The notes under the pieces were generated by a model. The model worked only from the letters and a program-made list of their open reading frames with translations. It did no database searches and had not been told where the DNA came from. Shown piece after piece: positions 16,751 through 25,307 of a stretch of DNA of 41,721 nt. A program made the position numbers and the translations under genes. How positions within the stretch are numbered: position 1 is the first letter of the stretch; each line of letters opens with the position of its first letter. Origin of the DNA: JANMOK01 sp031415055 (GTDB lineage Bacteria; Pseudomonadota; Alphaproteobacteria; Rhodobacterales; Rhodobacteraceae); assembly GCA_031415055.1 (NCBI GenBank), contig JANOQZ010000041.1:1-41721 (forward strand). Reading direction: 5' to 3'.

Positions 16751-18639
16751 TGGTACGCGTCGTCGTCAACCGGGCGGTGCCAACGGAATCGGATGATTTG
16801 GCAATCCGAACTCACGGTCAAAATACAAATTTCAAACTCAATTTGGAAGGTTATGAGCGCAAACTGGCGGCGATAGTTGACGATTTGTCGCTCGATTTGC
16901 TCGAAATTGCGGCGGCGATCTTCGCTGCCGATGGCTTAGAGCGTCGTGGCGGTCCTGTTCGATCCATGTTTGCGGCAAGCTGGCATCGGGACTTCCATTT
17001 CATCATACCCGTTCGCAAGCCGGAATTTTGGTCAAAGGAAGCGGTGAACAACGCTTTGGTCGCGGCCGTTTCGTTTCTGTCAGACGATGCCTATGCTTTC
17101 ACTTTCACCAAGGCAGTTGCACCGGCGCTGCGTCAAGACTTCTTCCGTTTTGGGGCCGGCGTCGATGGTGCATTTCAGGCTGACGACGTCATCCTGTTTT
17201 CTGGCGGGCTCGACTCGCTCGCTGGCGCAGTTCAAACGCTGAGTGAAGGCAAGGGCAACGTCGCGCTGGTAACACATCGATCGGCCCGCAAACTATTTCG
17301 TCATCAAAACAGGCTCGTTGAAGACCTACAGAAGCATTTCAAAAACAGAGTGAGATGGTTCCCGGTCGAGGCCAACTACAGCGATATCGAAGTCAGCGAG
17401 ACGTCGCAGCGCAGCCGGTCATTCTATTTTGCCACGCTTGGATTCGTGACCGCAACAATGCTGGGCGTAAAACGGCTGCATTTCTTCGAAAACGCCAATG
17501 TCAGCCTCAACCTGCCAATTTCTGCGCAGGTCATCGGCGCGATGGCGACACGGACGACCCATCCTCTGGTATTGCGGTATTTCGGTGAATTGTTCGATCT
17601 GATCCAAAGTGGTGCGGTTTCAATCGGCAATCCGTTTTGCTGGCAGACAAAATCGGAAGTGGTGGCGAAACTCCGACAGCACGGATGTTCTGATCTCGTG
17701 CGGCACAGCGTCAGTTGCAGTCATGTGCGTTTCCAGACGATTTTGCATCCGCATTGCGGTGAGTGTTCGCAATGTCTTGACCGCCGTTCGGCAATTCTCG
17801 CAGCCAAGATGCAGGATTGCGATCCCGCCGAAGGCTACGCGATCGATTTGTTTGTCGGCGAGCGCAAGAACCAACTCGGCCGCACATTGGCCATCGACTG
17901 GATGCGACATGCGCTATGGGTCAACGGCACCACCGACGAATTGCTGATTGCCGAGCATGTCGGTGATATGGGACGCTATGCCACGGGTTTTCCAGAACGC
18001 GATCCTACCGCCTGCATGAAAGAAATTATCGCCTTTGTACGGCGCCACAGCGGTGACGTCGTGAGCGTTTTGAAACAGGCAAGCAGCGAACACTGGGCCA
18101 ACGTTGTCGACCAGGACCTTCCCGAGACATCAATGGTGCGCATGTTCGTAGCCGACCGGGCTGGGATTCTTGCAGCCTCACAAGGCAGTGGCGGAGAATT
18201 GTCTGCGCATGGGGGCCACCAACGTGCTGAAAGCCAAAACGAAGAAACAGGCGGCGCGGCCGTGGGAATATACCCGCTCAAAGTGACTCTGGGCTGGTTT
18301 CGCAGCCGCCCAATGATCGAAATTCAGGGCTTGGATATGGTCGTAGGTTCCCACGTGAGAATCGCACGAGAATTATTCGCCAACCATGCAAAGCACCAAG
18401 CCAATCCTCTTGTTTCATCATCATCCAGCTTCGTGTCACTCGCCGACCTGATGAAGCAAATGAAGTGCCGTGATTTGTTGGTGCAACAATATGTAAGCCG
18501 CTGCCGCAGGCAACTTGCCAGAGCTTACGCCGATATTTTTGGGGAACAGCCAGCCAAGCAACTACTGATCCAAAACCGCAAAAACAGCGGCTACCGACTC
18601 GATCCTGAAAGCAAAGTCACGTTGATCGCACCGGGCTGA
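16750..18639 (+). CDS. QueC-like (7-deazaguanine synthase-type) PP-loop protein with C-terminal winged helix
   Basis: This 629-aa protein has three parts. Residues 1-140 form an N-terminal domain of unknown fold. Residues 145-350 are a QueC-like ATP pyrophosphatase, with PP-loop SGGLDSLAG at 151-159 and a zinc set Cys323, Cys336, Cys339, Cys342 (HCGECSQC). Residues 515-625 resemble an OmpR/PhoB winged helix, ending IQNRKNSGYRL. QueC converts carboxy- to cyano-deazaguanine for queuosine, but no other queuosine gene is nearby, the protein is nearly three times the length of QueC, and it sits in a defence region. QueC-like proteins also occur in Qat and in type IV CBASS. No cyclase, KAP ATPase or TatD nuclease is encoded here. 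The start is fixed by overlap with the upstream stop. Confidence 0.75.
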   Translation: MVRVVVNRAVPTESDDLAIRTHGQNTNFKLNLEGYERKLAAIVDDLSLDLLEIAAAIFAADGLERRGGPVRSMFAASWHRDFHFIIPVRKPEFWSKEAVNNALVAAVSFLSDDAYAFTFTKAVAPALRQDFFRFGAGVDGAFQADDVILFSGGLDSLAGAVQTLSEGKGNVALVTHRSARKLFRHQNRLVEDLQKHFKNRVRWFPVEANYSDIEVSETSQRSRSFYFATLGFVTATMLGVKRLHFFENANVSLNLPISAQVIGAMATRTTHPLVLRYFGELFDLIQSGAVSIGNPFCWQTKSEVVAKLRQHGCSDLVRHSVSCSHVRFQTILHPHCGECSQCLDRRSAILAAKMQDCDPAEGYAIDLFVGERKNQLGRTLAIDWMRHALWVNGTTDELLIAEHVGDMGRYATGFPERDPTACMKEIIAFVRRHSGDVVSVLKQASSEHWANVVDQDLPETSMVRMFVADRAGILAASQGSGGELSAHGGHQRAESQNEETGGAAVGIYPLKVTLGWFRSRPMIEIQGLDMVVGSHVRIARELFANHAKHQANPLVSSSSSFVSLADLMKQMKCRDLLVQQYVSRCRRQLARAYADIFGEQPAKQLLIQNRKNSGYRLDPESKVTLIAPG

Positions 18640-18670
18640 GTCGCACCGTTCAAAAATCAACCAAGCTCCG

Positions 18671-18772
18671 ATTTTGTCAGGTATTGCGCTATTTTGTCAG
18701 GTATGAGCCGCCAGCGAACTGCATGGCGGAAAAGGTGTCATCGTTTGTCAGGCAGTGCCATGATTTGTCAGG
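18671..18772. repeat. Iteron array with central hairpin: possible replication origin or operator
   Basis: TTTGTCAGG occurs at 18673-18681, 18693-18701, 18744-18752 and 18764-18772, all in the same orientation. Within each pair the spacing is exactly 20 bp; the first pair shares 14 bases (ATTTTGTCAGGTAT). Between the pairs lies an inverted repeat, CCGCCA at 18708-18713 and TGGCGG at 18724-18729. The array is directly upstream of the AlpA-like and primase genes. Iterons beside a primase-helicase are typical of replication origins of P4- and SaPI-type elements. An operator for the HTH protein is the alternative. Confidence 0.65.
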
Positions 18773-18843
18773 TCCGCGCAATCGATCAGACCACGTGATT
18801 TGCGTTATGAAGGCAGAACAAATTGCCTTGCCGGGAACAGATC

Positions 18844-19071
18844 ATGACGCAGAAAATAAAGGTCCTAAAGACAGAAAAGCGGACCTCACCGCCACTCTCT
18901 GACACCGACCTCGCCAAGCGCTGGAAGGTCTCGCTACGGACGATCCAGCGCTGGCGACAGGCTGGTCGGGTTCCAACCTATCTCAGCCTAGGACGGCAAG
19001 TCAGCTACCGCCAAGAAGACGTGGCTGAATACGAAGCGGCGGCGCGCATTCGTGCTGGTGTGCCGCAATGA
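18844..19071 (+). CDS. AlpA/excisionase-like helix-turn-helix protein
   Basis: This 75-aa protein has a MerR/AlpA-type helix-turn-helix at about residues 20-65 (TDLAKRWKVSLRTIQRWRQAG, then VPTYLSLGRQVSYRQEDV), as in phage excisionases and satellite activators. The ATG at 18844 is preferred over an upstream TTG. It overlaps the primase start by 4 bases, and the iteron array lies 72 bp upstream. It may control the replication operon, excision or both. Confidence 0.8.
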   Translation: MTQKIKVLKTEKRTSPPLSDTDLAKRWKVSLRTIQRWRQAGRVPTYLSLGRQVSYRQEDVAEYEAAARIRAGVPQ

Positions 19072-20495
19072 CAACTGCGCGCAAACGCAGCATTGATCCG
19101 CAAGCGGACAAAGCGCGCGACACGGACGGGGGTCATGGTGCCGACCTGGCCTCCCCGCCGTCGAGCGAAGACTATCTTGCTCGCGCCTTCACTCATGCCC
19201 ACGGTGATGATTGGCGATACGTCGCTGCCTTGGGCCAATGGTTTGAATGGACCGGCACCCGCTGGCGTCCCGATACCGTCGCCCGAGTTCTCGATCTGAT
19301 CCGGCTGGTCTGCCGCACGGAGGCGTCCGGGCTGGACGATGCAGCCGATGCGCGTCGCATCGCCAGCGATCGGACCATCCGCGCCGTCGAACGGCTGGCA
19401 CGATCCGACCCACGCCATGCTGCCCGCATGGAAGACTGGGACCTCGATACGATGCTTTTGAACACGCCCGCAGGAATTGTCGATCTCACAAGTGGCAAGA
19501 TCAGGTCAAGCGACCCGGCAAGTCTGATGACCCTGCTCACCAATGCGGCTCCGGGATCGGGCTGCCCGCGTTGGCTGGCATTCCTGCACGAGATCACCGG
19601 CGGCGACATCAGCCTTATAGGCTATTTGCAACGCCTTGCCGGTTATAGTTTGACGGGTAGCACAAACGAACAGAATCTGGTTTTTCTCCATGGTCCCGGT
19701 GCTAACGGCAAATCGGTATTCCTGACCCTGCTCGCCCATGTGCTTGGTTCCTACGCCGCCACTGCCGCGCTCGATACGTTCATGGCCAGCAAGCATGAGC
19801 GACATTCGACCGAACTGGCCGGGCTTTGCGGAGCACGCCTGGTGACGGTGACCGAGACCGAGGTCAACCGGGCATGGGCAGAAAGCCGGATCAAGGCAAT
19901 CACCGGCGGTGACAAGCTCAGGGTACGCTTGCTCTACCATGATTTCTTCGAGTTCACCCCGAGCTTCAAACTGGCAATTGCCGGCAATCATCGCCCGCGG
20001 CTGACCGACGTCGGCGAAGCGATGCGGCGGCGTCTGCATCTGGTGCCGCTCGATGTCATAATCCCGCCGGAACGTCGCGATCCGGGCCTTGTCGGCAAAC
20101 TCAAAGCCGAGACGGACGGAATCCTTGGCTGGATGATCAAAGGCTGCCTGGAATGGCAACGCATTGGTCTTGCGGCCCCGAAAGCCGTCCTGGAGGCCAG
20201 CAGCGACTATTTCCGCGATGAAGACCTCGTCGGGCAGTGGTTGGCCGAATGCTGTCAACTTGCTCGCGGCCTCAAAACACCGTCGATGGCGCTGTTTGCG
20301 AACTGGTCTTCATGGGCAGATGGCAACGCCGCACATCGGAATACCCCGACTTGGTTGGCGGCTGCCTTGAAGGCGCGTGGGCTCGCATCCAGCCGCTCGG
20401 CAACGTCACGGTTTTGGACCGGCATTGGTTTGCGGGAAGGCACCGTGGCGAACGCAAGTTCGGATAGTTCCGATGATGCGGGATCGCGGCCATGA
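19068..20495 (+). CDS. P4/D5-family phage or plasmid primase-helicase
   Basis: This 475-aa protein has a D5-N-like domain (about residues 35-190) and a superfamily-3 helicase domain. Walker A is HGPGANGKSVF (208-218), Walker B ARLVTVTETE (256-265) and motif C KLAIAGNHRPRL (301-312). It lacks an N-terminal Toprim/primase domain, so it may be mainly a replicative helicase. Phages, plasmids and satellites use this family to start replication at iteron origins, and such an array lies just upstream. It overlaps genes on both sides by 4 bases, placing it in one operon with the recombinase. Confidence 0.9.
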   Translation: MTTARKRSIDPQADKARDTDGGHGADLASPPSSEDYLARAFTHAHGDDWRYVAALGQWFEWTGTRWRPDTVARVLDLIRLVCRTEASGLDDAADARRIASDRTIRAVERLARSDPRHAARMEDWDLDTMLLNTPAGIVDLTSGKIRSSDPASLMTLLTNAAPGSGCPRWLAFLHEITGGDISLIGYLQRLAGYSLTGSTNEQNLVFLHGPGANGKSVFLTLLAHVLGSYAATAALDTFMASKHERHSTELAGLCGARLVTVTETEVNRAWAESRIKAITGGDKLRVRLLYHDFFEFTPSFKLAIAGNHRPRLTDVGEAMRRRLHLVPLDVIIPPERRDPGLVGKLKAETDGILGWMIKGCLEWQRIGLAAPKAVLEASSDYFRDEDLVGQWLAECCQLARGLKTPSMALFANWSSWADGNAAHRNTPTWLAAALKARGLASSRSATSRFWTGIGLREGTVANASSDSSDDAGSRP

Positions 20496-20701
20496 ACAAC
20501 CCGCTCCACCCCACCCACCTCACCCAAACCGAACGACGCCGTGAACTCTGCACACTCCTGGCCCGCGGCCTGATCCGGCTGCACATGCGGCAGAACAGCC
20601 GACAGTCAAGCGATCTATTCGCCGAAACGGGAGAGAGTTCGCTTCACATCTGCTTGCCAAAGAGCGGTGATGAACCCGTGCGACGGCGGAGAATGCAATG
20701 A
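20492..20701 (+). CDS. Small conserved protein of the DUF2924-recombinase module
   Basis: This 69-aa basic protein (MNNPLHPTHLTQTERRREL, LLARGLIRLHMRQ, later SSLHICLPKSG) overlaps both neighbours by 4 bases. Small proteins of this type commonly precede DUF2924 and recombinase genes in alphaproteobacterial islands. Function is unknown; the SLH...P..S tail recurs in relatives as I recall them. No membrane segment is present. Confidence 0.7.
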   Translation: MNNPLHPTHLTQTERRRELCTLLARGLIRLHMRQNSRQSSDLFAETGESSLHICLPKSGDEPVRRRRMQ

Positions 20702-21219
20702 GTATCGCAACTGCTACTGTTCCGGAAAAAGCAAACGGCCAAACGGCGCCTGTCACGGCGAGGGGAATAGAATCCACCGACCCGATCCCGGCCCGCCTTG
20801 CCGCCCTGAAGTCGACCTCAACGCTCGATCTGAAACAGCAATGGCGCGACCTGTACGATACTGAGCCCCCAGTGTTCAACCGGCGCTATTTGGAAAGCCG
20901 ACTGGCTTATCGCATTCAGGAATTGGCCTATGGCGGATTGAAGCGAGAGGTTGTGCAACGGCTTAAAGCCTTGGGTGAACAATTGGATGGCGGGAATATC
21001 ACCACACGACGAACCCGCAGCAACCTGATGCCAATCGCGGGAACCCGATTGATCCGCGACTATCAGGGCATCGAATATGTGGTGACCATTCTGCAGGACG
21101 GCTTTCAATGGCAGGGACGATCCTATCGCTCGCTGTCGGCCATTGCTCGGGCAATCACCGGCACAAAATGGAACGGCTGGATATTCTTCGGGTTGAAGAA
21201 CCATCGGACTGCCAAATGA
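20698..21219 (+). CDS. DUF2924 domain protein
   Basis: This 173-aa protein has a variable N terminus, then the DUF2924 core: LDLKQQWRDLYDTEPPVFNR, YLESRLAYRIQELAYGGL and the C-terminal EYVVTILQDGFQWQGRSYRSLSAIARAITGTKWNG. The latter resembles a small DNA-binding fold (Arm/SAWADEE-like 'G..y.SLSaiAr.iTGt.wnG') shared with phage and type I restriction accessory proteins. It is almost always next to a large serine recombinase, as here (4-base overlap), and may assist recombination. The biochemical role is not established. Confidence 0.88.
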   Translation: MSIATATVPEKANGQTAPVTARGIESTDPIPARLAALKSTSTLDLKQQWRDLYDTEPPVFNRRYLESRLAYRIQELAYGGLKREVVQRLKALGEQLDGGNITTRRTRSNLMPIAGTRLIRDYQGIEYVVTILQDGFQWQGRSYRSLSAIARAITGTKWNGWIFFGLKNHRTAK

Positions 21220-22592
21220 ACGCGCCATTCAAATCCGACCAACTTGTGCGCAAATTGCGCTGCGCCGTCTATACCCGCAAATCCACCGAGGAAGGACTGG
21301 AGCAGGCGTTCAACTCGCTGCACGCCCAACGCGAGGCTTGCGAGGCCTACGTCGCCAGCCAAAGGTCCGAAGGTTGGGTACTGGTGCATGATTGCTATGA
21401 TGATGGCGGTGTATCGGGCGGTACATTGGAACGCCCCGGCCTGAAACGGCTGATGGCCGACATCGACGCTGGTCTGGTTGATGTGGTGGTGGTCTACAAG
21501 ATCGACCGCCTGTCGCGCTCGCTGATGGACTTCTCCAAACTGGTCGAGGTGTTTGAGCGCAACGGTGTCACCTTTGTCTCGGTGACGCAGTCGTTCAACA
21601 CCACCACGTCCATGGGACGATTGACACTGAATGTATTGTTGTCCTTCGCCCAGTTCGAGCGCGAGGTCACCGGTGAGCGCATCCGCGACAAGATCGCCGC
21701 CAGCCGCAAGAAAGGCATCTGGATGGGCGGCTGTCCGCCCTTGGGCTATGATGTGAAAGAACGCAAGCTGGTGGCGAACCCGGCCGAGGCGGCGATTGTC
21801 GGCATGATCTTCGCCCGCTTCATCGAGATCGGCTCGGGCACAATGCTGGTGCGCGAATTGCGTGCGCAAGGTATCACCACCAAACAGGGCAAGCCGATCA
21901 GCAAAGGCTTTCTTTACCGGTTGTTGAACAACCGGGTCTATATCGGGGACGCGATGCATAAGGGGAACGCGTATCCCGGTGAGCACAAGGCTATCATCCC
22001 CCGTTGCCTCTGGGGCAAGGTCCATGCCATCCTGACCGTCAGCCCGCGTCAACGTTCCAGCAACACACGGGCACAGACACCGGCTTTGCTGAAAGGGCTG
22101 CTCTATGGACCCGATGGTGCTGCCTTCTCGCCGACCCATACACGCAAGGGAGGCAAGCTCTATCGCTACTATGTCAGCCAGACTGTGCTGCGTCATGGTG
22201 CCGGTGCCTGTCCTATCGGCCGTGTACCTGCGGGCGAAATCGAGGCGGCGATTACCAACCAACTACGCGTTGTGTTTCGGCAGCCGGAGATAGTGGCGGG
22301 CACGTGGAAGGCAGCGCAAAGCAGAATGACGGCGCTGTCAGAAGATGCGGCGCGAACAATGTTGGAATCAAAAGCAATTGGTTCGGACTTCACCGAGTAC
22401 GACGTTCGCGAGGCCCTGACCCAGCTTGATCCGCTTTGGGATGAATTGTTCCCGGCTGAACAAGCACGCATCGTCCAGTTGCTGGTCGAGCGGATCGATA
22501 TCGGGCTTGATGGTTTGGATGTTCGTCTGCGGGTGGACGGGTTGAAAGGACTGGCCAGCGAGATGGCGGTTGGGGTGGAGCGGGCGGCGTGA
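21216..22592 (+). CDS. Large serine recombinase (integrase/resolvase)
   Basis: This 458-aa recombinase has a catalytic domain with Ser23 in CAVYTRKSTEEGLEQ, then KIDRLSRSLMDF and SFAQFEREVTGERIRDKI. A recombinase domain follows from about residue 180 (PPLGYDVKERKL...) and a zinc-ribbon-like segment near 320 without a full cysteine set. Start 21216 overlaps the DUF2924 stop by 4 bases. Enzymes of this size integrate and excise phages or islands, so this is the best candidate integrase of the primase-bearing element. Its attachment site is not evident. Confidence 0.92.
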   Translation: MNAPFKSDQLVRKLRCAVYTRKSTEEGLEQAFNSLHAQREACEAYVASQRSEGWVLVHDCYDDGGVSGGTLERPGLKRLMADIDAGLVDVVVVYKIDRLSRSLMDFSKLVEVFERNGVTFVSVTQSFNTTTSMGRLTLNVLLSFAQFEREVTGERIRDKIAASRKKGIWMGGCPPLGYDVKERKLVANPAEAAIVGMIFARFIEIGSGTMLVRELRAQGITTKQGKPISKGFLYRLLNNRVYIGDAMHKGNAYPGEHKAIIPRCLWGKVHAILTVSPRQRSSNTRAQTPALLKGLLYGPDGAAFSPTHTRKGGKLYRYYVSQTVLRHGAGACPIGRVPAGEIEAAITNQLRVVFRQPEIVAGTWKAAQSRMTALSEDAARTMLESKAIGSDFTEYDVREALTQLDPLWDELFPAEQARIVQLLVERIDIGLDGLDVRLRVDGLKGLASEMAVGVERAA

Positions 22593-22615
22593 GGCAGGTC
22601 AGCGCAGGGGCCAAC

Positions 22616-22996
22616 ATGGACGGTCCGGTTCTCACAGTGCACGTTGCGTTCACCCTCACCAAGCGCGGTGGCAGGAAGCTGGTGGTTGTGCCGGATGGAA
22701 TGGCACAACAACGGCCGCGCATCGACAACACCATGGTCAAGGCGATGGCGCGAGCGTTCCGTTGGAAACGGATGCTGGAAAGCGGAAAATACGCAACCAT
22801 CGGCGACCTCGCCGCACATGAGAAGTTGCCGCCGTCGTATTTGACGCGGGTGTTGCGGCTGAGCTTGCTGTCGCCCAGCATCGTCGAGGAGATTGTCGCG
22901 GGGCGGCACGAGGCTAAGCTGACCTTGGCCAACCTGCTGGAGCCGTTTCCCGCGAAATGGGACGGGCAGCTTGGGCACCTGCGTTCGAGCAGGTGA
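22616..22996 (+). CDS. HTH protein of the recombinase module
   Basis: This 126-aa protein has a helix-turn-helix around residues 55-85 (YATIGDLAAHEKLPPSYLTRVLRLSLLSP), resembling the ParB-type 'hexxxxxSYvsRvLrLtlLaP' helices found downstream of such recombinases. ATG 22616 has AGGGG upstream; a GTG at 22589 overlapping the recombinase stop is possible. It is the last gene of the six-gene operon and probably a DNA-binding accessory or directionality factor; that role is inference. Confidence 0.75.
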   Translation: MDGPVLTVHVAFTLTKRGGRKLVVVPDGMAQQRPRIDNTMVKAMARAFRWKRMLESGKYATIGDLAAHEKLPPSYLTRVLRLSLLSPSIVEEIVAGRHEAKLTLANLLEPFPAKWDGQLGHLRSSR

Positions 22997-23231
22997 CCTT
23001 CAGTATATGAGCCCCATCTCCTGGGAAGGCACCTGTCTTTTGATTTCAACAGGTTACTATACAACCCATTGAGCTGACGACGTTTTCTAACCGCATCGTG
23101 CTGCAGCCAACCGCTCCGGACGGGTCTAAGCGGGGTACAAAGTAGTTACACAGGTTGACCTATTGTTGACCCAACATTTTGACGTCCAGAACATTCATCG
23201 ATGGCATCTTGAGATGGTAGGCGCTTTAGGA

Positions 23232-25307
23232 TCACGCCGCACCTTTCTCAAACCCTTCTTCCTTTAGGCGTTCGAGGACAGTTACCGCCTGCTGACATTG
23301 AAACTCCGTCGGAATCTTCCTCGGATAACTCGCGCAAATCTCGATCGTCTGTGCCTCTCGGGGTGACAGTTTCCGGTTGACCCGACCCCATTCTAGCAAA
23401 TTCGCCCAGAACTTCCCTCCTGCATTCGTCACTTTGATCTGCGCCTCGATACCCGAAACCATTGTTCGGTCCGCTCTTGCTTGGCGAACTTCGGTGCGAG
23501 CTTCATTCTGGTCAATCAGGCAATCGTCGAAATCATCGTCATAAGTGAGAGCCGCGCCCTTCACCTCGGCCCAACAAGCCTGTTTCTTGGCCCATTCGCT
23601 CATGTTTCGAACGCCTGAAGGCGGGGTGACTATCACTTGCGCCGATGTCGCGGCTGCGATCAGCAAGGCACGCACCAGTGGTTCAGGCACGGCCTGTCGA
23701 CGCCATACCATATCGAGATCAATCATCGTATTGTCAGATGCCGATGCATCATGAAACAACTTTGCCATCGCATAAGTCACGATGTTTGCGCGGTAACCGC
23801 CTTCATACCATTGCTGTTTGGGTATAGAAGTCTCGAGGGCTTTGAACATGATCGCCTTTGCGATCAGACGTTTGTACCAGGTTTCATCGAACTTGGCATC
23901 GCTCTTGGACCAAGCCTCCCCAGTCTGCTCGGCGAACTTGGCGAAGTTTTTCTGTGCACCGGTTGACACGATATGCGGCTGTCCCAGAGCCGAGAATTCG
24001 AACTTTGCGAGATCGGTTTTCGAGAAGAGTTGCGATTTCGGGTTTTCGAGTTCGAATTTCTTTCGCTGCGCGTCCGTGCGCTTCGTGCGTTCATCAAGGT
24101 ATTGTCCGCGCGCACGTTCGTAGAACCATTTGGTTTCGTACCTACTGCCCTCAGACTTCGGCGCGATGACCCTGCGCGAAAATTCCTGCATGCGAACATG
24201 GAACGGATGGTTTGAGAAGAAGTCGGCAGCGTTCACCTTGTTCTGAGTGTTGGCATACTCTGATATCTTGGGCACAATGACTTCGGTCAGTTCGCGCGGC
24301 ACTACGGTCAGTTTCATCTGGACGAATACGTCGCTCAGGTTTTCCCTTGAAGACTTGAGTGCTGCATGAACAGAACCTGTCGTCTGTCCACCGTTCACGA
24401 TCTGTAAGTTGTTGATCGAGGCAATCTGCAAACCGTCCTGGCCATTCGAGACGACGACCGCATCAGCGGTGGCGGAAATGCCATTGTTGTAGGAGAAAAA
24501 CAGGTCCGGTGTGTCGCGAATTGTGCGCGCGATCCCTTTGTTCGTTGCGGCGCGGGCCTGAAGAAAGCTGCGCACATTCGCCTCGAGCAATCTCGCGCCC
24601 CATTTGTCATATATGGCCGCCAATTGGGGACCGGGAATGACCAGCAAGTAGCTTTCCAGCTTCTCCGAGGGACGCGACGCCTTCAACGCTGGCAATGCGC
24701 CGCCGAATTCACCGGCAAAATCGATGACCCTCTCTTCGATCTGGCCAAGTCTGCTCCATTTTTCCAGTCGCGCCAGGTCCCAGACATTTCGCGTCACTGG
24801 GATACCGTCTAGCACCCCTGCTGAATCAGCGTCCGAGTATCCACGATATTCGCGATTGGACACAGCAATTAGCTTGATCTTCGTTATGTGCGACCAGGTC
24901 GTGATGAGAGTATCCGAAACTTGAAAGCCTGGACTGATTTCGTTTAGGCCATCCCTGAAGTCTGTCTTTTTGGCAGCCTGCAGATAGCGGACCAACGGAT
25001 TGAAGAGGCTAGGCAATTCGGCGGCGGCGAAGGACTGGAATGCTTGCGTATCGTGGAAGTCGCATATGATCAGGCTGAGCACACCCCCACAATCCCGCGG
25101 ATCACCGCCATAACCGTCGATCCTGAGCCGCTTTCCGCCCTCGCCAAATTCGTAGAATGCGCGATCGGCCGTCTCGAGTTCCCCGGCTTCGGTCAACCGG
25201 TCCTTGACCCTCTCGAAAAACGCTTCGACGGTCATGATGCCGGAAACATCTGCATCGTATCGGACGTCCGCCATCAACTCCTGGAAGTAGCCGTCTAGTT
25301 CGCTCAT
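23232..25307 (-). CDS. AIPR-family (abortive infection phage resistance) protein
   Basis: This 691-aa protein carries AIPR family signatures: EANVRSFLQ (242-250), FSYNNGISATA (271-281), NNLQIVNGGQTTGS (299-312) and ISEYANTQNKVNAADFFSN. The family occurs in defence operons with Z1 and MutL-like ATPases and in stand-alone abortive-infection loci. Its biochemical activity is not settled. The start overlaps the DUF4420 stop by 4 bases, making it the last gene of the operon. The final 230 residues form a family-specific C-terminal region. No obvious damage is seen. Confidence 0.9.
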   Translation of the reverse strand: MSELDGYFQELMADVRYDADVSGIMTVEAFFERVKDRLTEAGELETADRAFYEFGEGGKRLRIDGYGGDPRDCGGVLSLIICDFHDTQAFQSFAAAELPSLFNPLVRYLQAAKKTDFRDGLNEISPGFQVSDTLITTWSHITKIKLIAVSNREYRGYSDADSAGVLDGIPVTRNVWDLARLEKWSRLGQIEERVIDFAGEFGGALPALKASRPSEKLESYLLVIPGPQLAAIYDKWGARLLEANVRSFLQARAATNKGIARTIRDTPDLFFSYNNGISATADAVVVSNGQDGLQIASINNLQIVNGGQTTGSVHAALKSSRENLSDVFVQMKLTVVPRELTEVIVPKISEYANTQNKVNAADFFSNHPFHVRMQEFSRRVIAPKSEGSRYETKWFYERARGQYLDERTKRTDAQRKKFELENPKSQLFSKTDLAKFEFSALGQPHIVSTGAQKNFAKFAEQTGEAWSKSDAKFDETWYKRLIAKAIMFKALETSIPKQQWYEGGYRANIVTYAMAKLFHDASASDNTMIDLDMVWRRQAVPEPLVRALLIAAATSAQVIVTPPSGVRNMSEWAKKQACWAEVKGAALTYDDDFDDCLIDQNEARTEVRQARADRTMVSGIEAQIKVTNAGGKFWANLLEWGRVNRKLSPREAQTIEICASYPRKIPTEFQCQQAVTVLERLKEEGFEKGAA

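Noticed and set aside
15974..18639. Complete Qat or type IV CBASS system
   Set aside because: No KAP ATPase, TatD nuclease, CD-NTase or TGT-like gene is encoded on either side, so only the QueC-like part is claimed.
16750..18639. Housekeeping queC of queuosine synthesis
   Set aside because: The protein is 629 aa with extra N- and C-terminal domains and is not near queD, queE or queF; the defence context fits better.
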